From contig JAEZLG010000179.1 in assembly GCA_023435855.1 (NCBI GenBank), forward strand, positions 1-8,802: a DNA stretch of 8,802 nt, in the 5' to 3' direction. The stretch is from Bacillota bacterium. Lineage in GTDB: Bacteria > Bacillota > Clostridia > Christensenellales > CAG-138. Below, one piece after another: positions 1-5,319 of the stretch (positions within the stretch are counted from its first letter, which is position 1; each line of letters starts with the position of its first letter). Below the pieces are notes generated by a model. It ran no database searches. It was not told where the DNA came from and worked only from the letters and a program-made list of their open reading frames with translations. A program made the position numbers and the translations under genes.

Positions 1-207
1 GAATGGTCCTAAAACCAACTCGCCTTCTGTCATGAGGTAGAAGCCCACCCAGTTAATATCACGCAGCGCCGTGTTTAACAGCGCCGAAGCGTTGGCTAGG
101 TTGGCTATAAGATTGCACTCGCCTTCCAGCAACGCGCACATTTGCCCGGCCAGTATGGCGTAGAGCGCGGGCTTGCCTTGGGGGTAATTTTCATCAACGT
201 TGTGCAT
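1..207 (-). CDS. msrC: Free methionine-(R)-sulfoxide reductase, GAF-domain type (N-terminal 69 codons; cut by window edge)
   Basis: This gene begins with ATG at 205-207 and runs off the left edge, so only 69 residues are visible. A GGAGG Shine-Dalgarno lies at 213-217, five bases before the start, which fixes it. The segment INWVGFYLMTEGELVLGPF (residues 51-69) is the hallmark start of the GAF-domain fRMsr family, where WVGFYL and LVLGPF precede the cysteine-bearing stretch (not visible here). The family reduces free Met-R-sulfoxide in the cytosol using thioredoxin and contributes to oxidative-stress repair. An own promoter lies at 235-264, so it is probably transcribed separately from the flavoprotein gene upstream. 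The catalytic cysteines cannot be checked because the gene is truncated. A generic GAF-domain protein is the alternative, but the motif match is close. Confidence 0.85.
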   Translation of the reverse strand, partial: MHNVDENYPQGKPALYAILAGQMCALLEGECNLIANLANASALLNTALRDINWVGFYLMTEGELVLGPF

Positions 208-234
208 GCTATCCTCCGTATATCCGATATAGCG

Positions 235-264
235 ATTGTACCGCACGCGTACGCAGCAGGGCAA
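235..264 (-). promoter_or_regulatory. Candidate sigma-A promoter for the fRMsr gene
   Basis: Read on the minus strand, a -10 TACAAT (235-240, 5 of 6 consensus) follows a -35 TTGCCC (259-264, 4 of 6) with an 18-bp spacer. Transcription would start near 228, giving a short leader with the Shine-Dalgarno at 213-217. A 6-bp inverted repeat (280-285 / 295-300) lies just upstream but has no T-run. Confidence 0.5.
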
Positions 265-347
265 GCAAAGTAATCGAAGAAGCACACCGTGACCGTGCTT
301 GCCAAGATTGAATTAGACAACAAGCGCTTCGTAATCACTTCGCCGGT

Positions 348-908
348 TTATGATCGTTTGAAATATGCTCCCTGCACAAGCCGTGCTCCCGCGTCGCGGA
401 TTGTTTCCAGCATAGGAGCTCGGTTAAAGCGTGTCACGCCAATGCGTTCTATGGGGATCGCACCCACGTGGCGGCACCAGGTCTCCATCTCGGCGAGGCA
501 TGTCACCGTACCATTGCCACTCCCGCCTGCCGCCGCAATCAGGCTAATCAGTTTGCCATTCGCCGCACTCCCGGCATCATTGAACGCTTCACATCTGCGG
601 AAACGGTCGAGGAAGTATTTCATACGTTCGCTTGGCTGCCCCCAATATACAGGCGTGACAAGGATAACCCCTTCGCTGTCGCGGATTTGCTTCTGCAAAC
701 CTGAGAGCATATCATCCATGACGCAAGTTGCGCTATCACGGCAAGTACCCCAGCCATTGCCGCAAATTCTGCAAGGCTCAAGTTTCCCCTTGCTGATATC
801 AATCATTTCGGCAGCACCACCCGCAGATAAAATTCCGTCAAACATCGCTTGTCCACAAGCGGCGGTTAAGCCATCTGTGTTTGGGCTGGATGTGATGATA
901 AGAAACAT
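348..908 (-). CDS. Flavodoxin-fold NAD(P)H-dependent FMN reductase / flavoprotein
   Basis: The product is 186 residues, the usual size for single-domain FMN reductases of the flavodoxin superfamily. Residues 7-17 (SSPNTDGLTAA) form the FMN-phosphate loop that follows the first beta strand. Residues 85-102, from TPVYWGQ to the DR pair, match the conserved P-x-YWG-x-x-S-x-x-MK-x-F-x-DR segment. Residues 127-133 (AAGGSGN) resemble the glycine-rich loop near the isoalloxazine ring. Four cysteines (46, 49, 56, 62) sit where iron-sulfur flavoproteins carry a compact cluster motif, but the spacing (x2, x6, x5) is wider than the classic one, so a cluster is uncertain. It begins with ATG at 908 with AAAGGA about nine bases upstream. 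The substrate is unknown; quinone, azo or electron-shuttle reduction are all possible for the family. It lies upstream of fRMsr on the same strand with a 140-bp gap. Confidence 0.85.
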   Translation of the reverse strand: MFLIITSSPNTDGLTAACGQAMFDGILSAGGAAEMIDISKGKLEPCRICGNGWGTCRDSATCVMDDMLSGLQKQIRDSEGVILVTPVYWGQPSERMKYFLDRFRRCEAFNDAGSAANGKLISLIAAAGGSGNGTVTCLAEMETWCRHVGAIPIERIGVTRFNRAPMLETIRDAGARLVQGAYFKRS

Positions 909-946
909 AATAATCTATCCTTTCTATGCTTTTATTCGAACAAATC

Positions 947-979
947 AAAAGGCAGCTAAATTTATTCTACTTGCCTTTT
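947..979. other. Inverted repeat in the 909-1183 intergenic region
   Basis: AAAAGGCA (947-954) pairs with TGCCTTTT (972-979) around a 17-base AT-rich spacer that itself contains the palindrome TAAATTTA. It sits between the divergently transcribed flavoprotein and propeller genes, about 40 bp upstream of the flavoprotein start. The T-run on the plus side looks terminator-like, but no plus-strand gene ends here, so an operator or a relic is as likely. No further gene is visible in 909-1183. Confidence 0.3.
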
Positions 980-1132
980 TAGCCGTATGATGTGGCCCAC
1001 TTTGTTTTATACGATAGCATAGATTACCATATGAATCAATTTTATAAATAGGTTTGCAGAGTGTCATTTAATGTGAAATTGTGGTATACATTGTCAGATT
1101 CACCGACCTCAACTTGGTACTACCAGAGCAGT

Positions 1133-1165
1133 TATAATCATATTTTTTATTGATAAAATCAATAA
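1133..1165 (+). promoter_or_regulatory. Candidate -10 box and leader hairpin before the propeller gene
   Basis: A perfect TATAAT lies at 1133-1138, but no good -35 exists at 16-18 bp; TTGGTA at 1114-1119 is only 13 bp away and overlaps the small palindrome TGGTA-C-TACCA (1115-1125). Between the -10 and the Shine-Dalgarno is a perfect 8-bp inverted repeat, TTATTGAT (1147-1154) and ATCAATAA (1158-1165), with a 3-base loop. It directly abuts AGAAGGAGG (1165-1173) and could be an operator or an RNA hairpin affecting ribosome access. Confidence 0.35.
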
Positions 1166-1183
1166 GAAGGAGGATGAGGCTGG

Positions 1184-2590
1184 TTGATAAAAGTTAAAGT
1201 TCATTTACAGCCGATTGTCGGCAAGTTAAATATGCCCACTGTTTTAAAAACAACTATACTTCCGGGTGACTCAATCGAAAGATTATTTATTGCAACCCAG
1301 GTAGGAGAGATTTTTTGCATAAGAAACAGAAGTATAGGAACTTTTTTAGATATACGCCCCCGAATTTTAAAACTGGGTACTTCTGGCGGATATGACGAGC
1401 GGGGCCTCTTGGGGCTGGCATTTCATCCCGCTTTTTATTATAATGGTCTGTTTTATCTTCACTATTCCGTAGCTGGAACACAAGGCCCGGGTGCCCTTGC
1501 TGAACCTTACAAGCCTGACCCATGCGATCCCAAAACCTTAAGCCTAAAGTGGATAAACAGAGAAACCCTGTATGATCATATTGATACAGTCGAAGAATGG
1601 GGTTTACAATCGAATGGGCATCCTCAAAAACGGAGGACATTACTGAATTTGAGAAGGCCTTTTCTAAATCATAACGGCGTTAACAGCTTAAATTTCTCAC
1701 CTGAAACAGGCAAACTGGTTTTAACAACCGGCGATGGTGGATTAGGCTATGACCCATTTAATTTAAGTCAGGATGATATGGAGATCGCCGGTAAAATTGT
1801 TGAAATTGATATAGCAAAGAATACATTGATTGACGACCCACCTGTAATTACACGTTTTAATGAACTTCCTGCACCTATTCAGGAAACACTTACGGTAATG
1901 GCCAAAGGTGTTCGCAATATACCAGGTATTTTATTCCAAAAGCATTATAATCAATATATCAAATACGTGGGAAATGTCGGGCAGGATCTGGTCGAGTCAA
2001 TTTTTTCATTTGTTAATTATAAATCGATACCGGTCGCTCAACTTATCCAAAATTACATGAAGGAATTCAAAGAGGAAGGCCTCATTAATTTTGGCTGGCG
2101 AGGGTGGGAAGGCGTCTTGCCGACTCCGATTATGAGGGGCTGTGCTGCAAATCGGACTTTGGATGAGAAGACAATTGTTTATTACGATGAAGCCGTTAAA
2201 ATTTCAGTGCTGCGTCAGCAGCCCCTAATCAGTTGTTTTCATGATGATCCCCGGCCCGATAAGTATAAAGCAACTGCGCTTACAGGCGTGCAGTTATATA
2301 TGGGAAATGTGATACCTAATCTGAAAGAGAGCATTGTGTTCACCGATCTGGTACAGGATGAAGGCACTATACCTCCGGTTAGAGGAGTTTTAGCTTATAC
2401 CAAAGCAAGAACAGATTGTAAGTTAAATGATTTCAGCGTTATTGAAAGCGATTATAATTTTGGGTCTCAATCAGCTTATTATGTTAGTTTGGGAACGAAT
2501 CTGGATCAGACCAGGCTTTTTTTAGGAGTTTATGGCTCAATGAAAGTGGCTGATTTTAACCTGGGTACTGATTTTGAAATTGTTCCATGA
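1184..2590 (+). CDS. PQQ-dependent sugar (glucose/sorbosone) dehydrogenase-type beta-propeller protein, no signal peptide
   Basis: The 468-residue product carries the GSDH-family signature in order. RLFIATQVGEIFCI (33-46) is a first propeller strand. DERGLLGLAFHPAFYYNGLF (71-90) is the most conserved block of the family. HNGVNSLNFSP (163-173), TGDGGLGYD (182-190), AGKIVEID (202-209), GVRNIPGI (242-249), GQDLVES (266-272) and NFGWRGWEG (302-310) follow. H163 aligns by motif with the catalytic base of soluble glucose dehydrogenase and R244-N245 with PQQ contacts, so the active site looks retained. The start is TTG at 1184, ten bases after AAGGAGG (1167-1173); the nearby ATG at 1174 is out of frame and stops at once. 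Known relatives are mostly exported, yet no signal peptide or lipobox is seen. The stop overlaps the next gene (ATGA), suggesting coupled translation. Base composition is AT-richer than the flanks, which hints at transfer. Cofactor use and substrate are unproven. Confidence 0.8.
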   Translation: MIKVKVHLQPIVGKLNMPTVLKTTILPGDSIERLFIATQVGEIFCIRNRSIGTFLDIRPRILKLGTSGGYDERGLLGLAFHPAFYYNGLFYLHYSVAGTQGPGALAEPYKPDPCDPKTLSLKWINRETLYDHIDTVEEWGLQSNGHPQKRRTLLNLRRPFLNHNGVNSLNFSPETGKLVLTTGDGGLGYDPFNLSQDDMEIAGKIVEIDIAKNTLIDDPPVITRFNELPAPIQETLTVMAKGVRNIPGILFQKHYNQYIKYVGNVGQDLVESIFSFVNYKSIPVAQLIQNYMKEFKEEGLINFGWRGWEGVLPTPIMRGCAANRTLDEKTIVYYDEAVKISVLRQQPLISCFHDDPRPDKYKATALTGVQLYMGNVIPNLKESIVFTDLVQDEGTIPPVRGVLAYTKARTDCKLNDFSVIESDYNFGSQSAYYVSLGTNLDQTRLFLGVYGSMKVADFNLGTDFEIVP

Positions 2591-3117
2591 TTCATAATTA
2601 TAAAAAGATGAAAATAGGCAGGTTTATTTGTGTTGGAGGCATTTTAACAACAATAACCGTACTATTCCAATCAGCACCTGTATTTTTACCCGCAATTGGG
2701 TTGGCCTTAAGTCCATTAAGTACTCTGTCTATTGCGATAGCTGCTGTTAGTAAAATTTCTCTTGGGTTGACTGTATTTTTTTCTTCCGCATTAATTCTTG
2801 TTATAGTTAGCGTACAGGAGACAATGATCCTGCTTTTTACTACCGGGCTATTAGGTATGGTTATTGGAATATTACTTTATAGGAAGGGATTAATAATTTC
2901 CATATTATTTTCAAGCATAGCACTATCTCTTGGGATGATATTTTTAACTTATATAGTTGGTATTTCAGCGTTTGCAGATTTAGCAAGTACGTTATCAACT
3001 CCTTTAACCTTTTTAACTTTTTTCTTGTTTTCACTTGCTTACGCAAGCATTTGGAATATTTGCCTTAGAAAATTCATGAATTATCTTATAAAAGCTTTGA
3101 CCCATCTTCCGTTTTAA
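2587..3117 (+). CDS. Small polytopic membrane protein of unknown function
   Basis: The 176-residue product is almost entirely hydrophobic, with about five or six membrane spans: roughly residues 12-27, 30-52, 57-76, 79-98, 102-127 and 139-160. A short basic N-terminus (YKKMKIGR) precedes the first span, and the loop YRKG (98-101) and the tail (RKFMNYLIK) are also basic, suggesting cytosolic faces there. Size and topology resemble substrate-binding S components of ECF transporters, but no substrate motif is recognised, so no function is assigned. The ATG overlaps the TGA of the upstream propeller gene (ATGA at 2587-2590), and there is no clear Shine-Dalgarno, so translational coupling is likely; ATG at codon 8 is an alternative start. 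It shares the AT-rich composition of its partner. No hairpin terminator is visible after it, only T-rich sequence. Confidence 0.75.
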   Translation: MIHNYKKMKIGRFICVGGILTTITVLFQSAPVFLPAIGLALSPLSTLSIAIAAVSKISLGLTVFFSSALILVIVSVQETMILLFTTGLLGMVIGILLYRKGLIISILFSSIALSLGMIFLTYIVGISAFADLASTLSTPLTFLTFFLFSLAYASIWNICLRKFMNYLIKALTHLPF

Positions 3118-3197
3118 CCATGTTACTTCTTCGTATTTTTTCTTCTTTAACTTTTTTTATGTGCAGCTCCTTGATGCAGAGACATCATAACGGATGA

Positions 3198-3230
3198 TTG
3201 CATGGACTATACCGCACCCTTACTATACTA
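3198..3230 (+). promoter_or_regulatory. Weak candidate promoter for the NlpC/P60 gene
   Basis: Two overlapping readings are possible. TTGCAT (3198-3203), 17 bp, TACTAT (3221-3226) is a poor sigma-A match. GCATG (3200-3204), 19 bp, TATACTA (3224-3230) resembles a forespore sigma-F/G site, though one base long in the spacer. The gene starts at 3320, about 85 bp downstream. The rest of 3118-3319 holds nothing else I can support. Confidence 0.2.
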
Positions 3231-3319
3231 TTTCTTTAGGCATTCATCTGTCTGGCACCGCACCTTAGCTCTGCAAAAGCATATTTTTATAGTAAGACTT
3301 TAACTAAGACGGTGATGAT

Positions 3320-4474
3320 ATGTCTCAATCCTATTTAATGCTGTGTACGCCCAATATCGAAGGTGACAATGTACGAAAACTACAGGAAAAACTAAGCTTT
3401 TTGGTCGATCCAAGCACTGGGCTACCCTACTATCATGATGTGAAAGACGGCATATTTGGGCAGGTTACGCATAATGCCGTTGTCTCATTCCAGTCCGAGG
3501 TACTCATTGAAGCCAATGGAGTTGTTGGTTCTGAAACTGAAGACGCCCTTTTTGAATACATCAACCAAGCGCAAAGCCAGAGGCTTTTAAAGCTTACTGA
3601 TCCTTATATGAGGGGATCGGACGTATTACTTGTGCAAAAGCAGCTGAACTTACTGATTGATCCCACTACCCTTCTGCCTTTTTACTCGGGTAACCTGGAC
3701 GGAATATTTGGCCCCATTACCAGCGATGCTGTAATCCGGTTTCAAAAATACGCGGGTATTACGGCAGACGGCATTGTTGGACCGGTGACAAGAGCCGCCC
3801 TTGACCAGGCGATTATCGATCTAAGCGAGGGCCCGCTAAACGCGCTTGATTATCCTTATGTTTCTCCCACCGTTATTTCGCAGGTCAATCTTGCTCTTGC
3901 TGGCGAAACACAGCTTCGTATTGATTTGGTGGCAGAAACGCTTCGTTGGGTATGGCCTTGCGGTCAATATATTTTCGGCGCCAATTTATATAAACCCGAC
4001 CTGACTATTCAGGTCCCCACCGTAGAGTACATCAAGCAACAAGCTGATAAGTACCCTGCCTATTTCTCAGACGGACGCGAAGAATTTGTGATTGAGCACT
4101 ACCTGGAGTGTGTGCAGAAGGGAATCCCACAAGCCTGCGCGGATTGTTCAGGGCTACTGGTGGGTATCTGGCGTAAGTTCCAAATAGTAGATCGAACGTT
4201 TGATGCTACGGCAAATTCAATTTACAATAGATATTGCATCAATATCGATAAAACATCCCTTCGTCCTGGGGATTGTCTTTTTAGAAAGACAAGTAGCGGA
4301 ATTCCTCATATGGGGATGTATCTGGGCAGCCAATGGACGATAGAGGCGGTGGGTACGGCCTACGGAATCCAGACCAGCCTGCTCAATAGACACGAGGTTC
4401 GAAACCAGATGACAGGCAAAGTTGTAGAGAAGCCCTTGTTTAATTTGTTCGGCAGGCCCAAGTTTTTACCATAG
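3320..4474 (+). CDS. Two peptidoglycan-binding domains fused to an NlpC/P60-type peptidase
   Basis: The 384-residue product has two tandem PG_binding_1 repeats (about 10-80 and 92-163), each showing the LQ...L, DGIFG and AV-x-x-FQ pattern and ending in NGVVG or DGIVG. Both repeats carry the same extra segment (DPSTGLPYY at 30-38 and DPTTLLPFY at 114-122), so they probably arose by duplication. The C-terminal part (about 195-375) is an NlpC/P60 cysteine peptidase: ADCSGLL places the nucleophile at C276, RPGDCLF (315-321) is the conserved strand, and PHMGMYLG places the histidine at H330. The third polar residue may be E342 (IEAVG). The family cuts stem peptides of peptidoglycan. No signal peptide or membrane anchor is present, which is unusual and suggests a mother-cell/spore, lysis-released or non-classical role. 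The ATG follows GGTGAT closely (3311-3316). The terminator at 4617 ends the unit. Confidence 0.88.
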   Translation: MSQSYLMLCTPNIEGDNVRKLQEKLSFLVDPSTGLPYYHDVKDGIFGQVTHNAVVSFQSEVLIEANGVVGSETEDALFEYINQAQSQRLLKLTDPYMRGSDVLLVQKQLNLLIDPTTLLPFYSGNLDGIFGPITSDAVIRFQKYAGITADGIVGPVTRAALDQAIIDLSEGPLNALDYPYVSPTVISQVNLALAGETQLRIDLVAETLRWVWPCGQYIFGANLYKPDLTIQVPTVEYIKQQADKYPAYFSDGREEFVIEHYLECVQKGIPQACADCSGLLVGIWRKFQIVDRTFDATANSIYNRYCINIDKTSLRPGDCLFRKTSSGIPHMGMYLGSQWTIEAVGTAYGIQTSLLNRHEVRNQMTGKVVEKPLFNLFGRPKFLP

Positions 4475-4515
4475 AAAAATTGCAGGACAGAATACAAATC
4501 AGTAATATATGATAG

Positions 4516-4578
4516 GCCCCAGAGGAGGCATCTGCCGCCCGCATGGAAGCCTTTATCAAGCATCTAAAAGAGCAATAA
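4516..4578 (+). pseudogene. Possible C-terminal gene remnant
   Basis: After an in-frame TAG (4513-4515), 20 protein-like codons read APEEASAARMEAFIKHLKEQ and end in TAA (4576-4578). The amphipathic, charged composition resembles the tail of a real protein, but there is no start with a Shine-Dalgarno and no recognisable family. It may be chance. The rest of 4475-4616 shows nothing supportable. Confidence 0.15.
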
Positions 4579-4616
4579 ATATCTATAAGGGGTAAACCAC
4601 AGTTTCGAAACAACAA

Positions 4617-4654
4617 AAATGCCCGATTTCTTTGAAAATCAGGCATTTATTTTT
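4617..4654. terminator. Bidirectional intrinsic terminator after the NlpC/P60 gene
   Basis: AAATGCC (4617-4623) pairs with GGCATTT (4642-4648) and GATTT (4625-4629) with AAATC (4636-4640), with one C/A mismatch and a 6-base loop. It is followed by ATTTTT on the plus strand; on the minus strand the other flank gives TTTTTGTTGTTT. On plus it serves the NlpC/P60 gene. On minus it directly follows the tRNA-Ser 3'-end fragment at 4654-4674, as expected for the original terminator of that tRNA. Confidence 0.85.
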
Positions 4655-4674
4655 GGCGGAGAAGGAGAGATTCG
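4651..4674 (-). repeat. Detached 3' end of tRNA-Ser(GCT): direct repeat / putative att site
   Basis: These 24 bases are identical to 5026-5049, a distance of exactly 375 bp. They comprise the 3' side of tRNA-Ser(GCT) from the T-loop (TTCG) through the acceptor strand, discriminator and CCA, plus three following bases. Identity stops on both sides (4650 versus 5025; 4675 versus 5050). There is no D-arm or anticodon arm, so this is a fragment, not a gene. Tyrosine integrases often use exactly this part of tRNA genes as the attachment core. Confidence 0.8.
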
Positions 4675-4786
4675 GTTTTCGGACATCGGCATCGGTTTGC
4701 TTGCGACGGCCGCAGCCTAGTCCAGCGAGGCGACTCCCGCCGAGTCCGGCGCTCCGCGACTAAGCAAACCGGCCTGTCACGAAAAC
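4675..4786. repeat. Long imperfect hairpin, GC-rich apex
   Basis: Pairing runs almost continuously: GTTTTCG (4675-4681) with CGAAAAC (4780-4786), GACA (4682-4685) with TGTC (4775-4778), GGC (4688-4690) with GCC (4772-4774) and CGGTTTGCTT (4693-4702) with AAGCAAACCG (4762-4771), separated only by small bulges (A4779, TC, AT). The apex contains GCG/CGC (4703-4705 / 4755-4757) and GACTC/GAGTC (4732-4736 / 4742-4746) with a CCGCC loop. It starts exactly where the left tRNA repeat ends. Confidence 0.7.
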
Positions 4787-4798
4787 ACGGGGCGGGAA

Positions 4799-4825
4799 GC
4801 ATTAAGCATTTTCAATGCATAATGC
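4799..4825. repeat. Short hairpin GCATTAAGCATT / AATGCATAATGC
   Basis: A 12-bp stem with one mismatch (4799-4810 against 4814-4825) closes a TTC loop. It has no T-run, so it is not a terminator. It is part of the hairpin series. Confidence 0.7.
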
Positions 4826-4831
4826 AAGGAT

Positions 4832-4850
4832 GTTTCGCCTGCGGCGAAAC
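4832..4850. repeat. Perfect 8-bp hairpin GTTTCGCC-TGC-GGCGAAAC
   Basis: The arms 4832-4839 and 4843-4850 are perfectly complementary with a 3-base loop, and a C-run rather than a T-run follows. It is part of the hairpin series. Confidence 0.7.
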
Positions 4851-4854
4851 CCCA

Positions 4855-4909
4855 GGGTTCTAAAAAGGCGTCACTGGCGCCTTTTTTGCCCTTTTCGGGC
4901 ACCGAACCC
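4855..4909. repeat. Branched, cloverleaf-like fold enclosing a terminator-like hairpin
   Basis: GGGTTC (4855-4860) pairs with GAACCC (4904-4909) and encloses two hairpins: AAAAAGGCG (4862-4870) with CGCCTTTTT (4878-4886), which has the A-tract/T-tract look of a bidirectional terminator, and GCCC (4888-4891) with GGGC (4897-4900). No gene ends into it from either side. Confidence 0.6.
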
Positions 4910-4966
4910 GCTGTCTCGCTAAGTGCATCTGAATGCTTGTAAATTGTACGCACTTAGCGAGACAGC
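4910..4966. repeat. Perfect 17-bp inverted repeat, 23-base loop
   Basis: GCTGTCTCGCTAAGTGC (4910-4926) is the exact reverse complement of 4950-4966. The AT-rich 23-base spacer (4927-4949) has no T-run after the second arm. Arm length and lack of mismatches suggest constraint or recent origin, as seen in terminal inverted repeats or structured RNA stems. Confidence 0.85.
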
Positions 4967-4990
4967 CCCTTCGAATCTCTTTTAATCAGG

Positions 4991-5031
4991 CCAAAATCAA
5001 GAGCATCTCTTTGAGATGCCCTTGATTTTGG
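4991..5031 (-). terminator. Hairpin downstream of tRNA-Ser(GCT) that includes the tRNA CCA end
   Basis: CCAAAATCAAG (4991-5001) pairs with 5021-5031 and GCATCTC (5003-5009) with GAGATGC (5013-5019), leaving one A/C mismatch and a TTT loop. On the minus strand the 5' arm begins with the CCA of tRNA-Ser(GCT) (5029-5031). The second arm (TTGATTTTGG) gives an interrupted U-tract after the inner stem, so it can act as the terminator of the tRNA unit. Pairing of CCA would hide the tRNA 3' end in the precursor. Confidence 0.6.
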
Positions 5032-5120
5032 CGGAGAAGGAGAGATTCGAACTCTCGCGCCAGTTACCCCAGCCTACTCCCTTAGCAGGGGAGCCCCTTG
5101 AGCCACTTGGGTACTTCTCC
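5029..5120 (-). tRNA. tRNA-Ser(GCT)
   Basis: The gene folds as a class II tRNA. Acceptor GGAGAAG (5114-5120) pairs with CTTCTCC (5033-5039), with discriminator G (5032) and encoded CCA (5029-5031). The anticodon stem CTCCC/GGGAG holds the loop CTGCTAA with anticodon GCT at 5084-5086, reading AGC/AGU. A long variable arm typical of serine tRNAs follows. The T-arm is GAGAG-TTCGAAT-CTCTC. It lies 19 bp downstream of tRNA-Ser(TGA) and shares its promoter. Confidence 0.96.
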
Positions 5121-5139
5121 GTATATAAAATTGAGTCTT

Positions 5140-5228
5140 TGGCGGAGAGAGAGGGATTCGAACCCCCGGTGCCTTGCGGCATCACCGGTTTTCAAGACCG
5201 GCTCCATAAACCACTCGGACATCTCTCC
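5140..5228 (-). tRNA. tRNA-Ser(TGA)
   Basis: Acceptor GGAGAGA (5222-5228) pairs with the complementary strand at 5144-5150, with discriminator G and encoded CCA (5140-5142). The anticodon stem CCGGT/ACCGG closes the loop CTTGAAA with anticodon TGA at 5192-5194, reading UCA and, by wobble, other UCN codons. A long variable arm (GATGCCGCAAGGCACC) marks it as a serine tRNA. It is the first gene of the two-tRNA unit. Confidence 0.96.
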
Positions 5229-5240
5229 TCAGCAAGCGTT

Positions 5241-5270
5241 ATTATACCAGAAAGGACAAAACCATGTCAA
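5241..5270 (-). promoter_or_regulatory. Consensus sigma-A promoter of the tRNA-Ser pair
   Basis: On the minus strand a perfect -35 TTGACA (5265-5270) and a perfect -10 TATAAT (5241-5246) are separated by 18 bp. Transcription would begin near 5234, just before the tRNA-Ser(TGA) 5' end at 5228, as expected for a strong stable-RNA promoter. Confidence 0.92.
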
Positions 5271-5319
5271 GGCGCGGCTTATCGCCAAGCAAGGTAAATA
5301 TATACGCTGCAAAGTAGAA

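Larger units (their letters stand above)
4651..5049. mobile_element. Gene-free hairpin cassette bounded by tRNA-Ser direct repeats (putative integrated element or relic)
   Basis: Between the two tRNA-Ser 3'-end copies lie about 350 bp with no plausible gene but with at least seven hairpins in a row: 4675-4786, 4799-4825, 4832-4850, 4862-4886, 4888-4900, 4910-4966 and 4991-5031. The tRNA is intact on the right and its tail is repeated on the left, the arrangement left by insertion into a tRNA 3' end that restores the gene. Both tRNA tails are followed on the minus strand by their own hairpin, as expected if the inner one came with the insertion. No integrase is present, so it would be non-autonomous or a deletion remnant. 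A local segmental duplication is the alternative. Confidence 0.4.

Noticed and set aside
289..990. A 233-codon plus-strand frame opposite the flavoprotein gene
   Set aside because: The minus-strand frame has clear flavodoxin motifs and a Shine-Dalgarno; this frame has neither and is its shadow.
1174..1197. ATG at 1174 as the start of the propeller gene
   Set aside because: It is in another frame and meets a stop after seven codons; TTG at 1184 is in frame with suitable spacing from AAGGAGG.
4651..4674. A third tRNA-Ser gene
   Set aside because: Only the 3' quarter is present; upstream on the minus strand there is no anticodon or D-arm.
4675..5028. CRISPR array, because of the repeated hairpins
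   Set aside because: Each hairpin has a different sequence; there is no regular direct repeat and spacer pattern and no cas gene.
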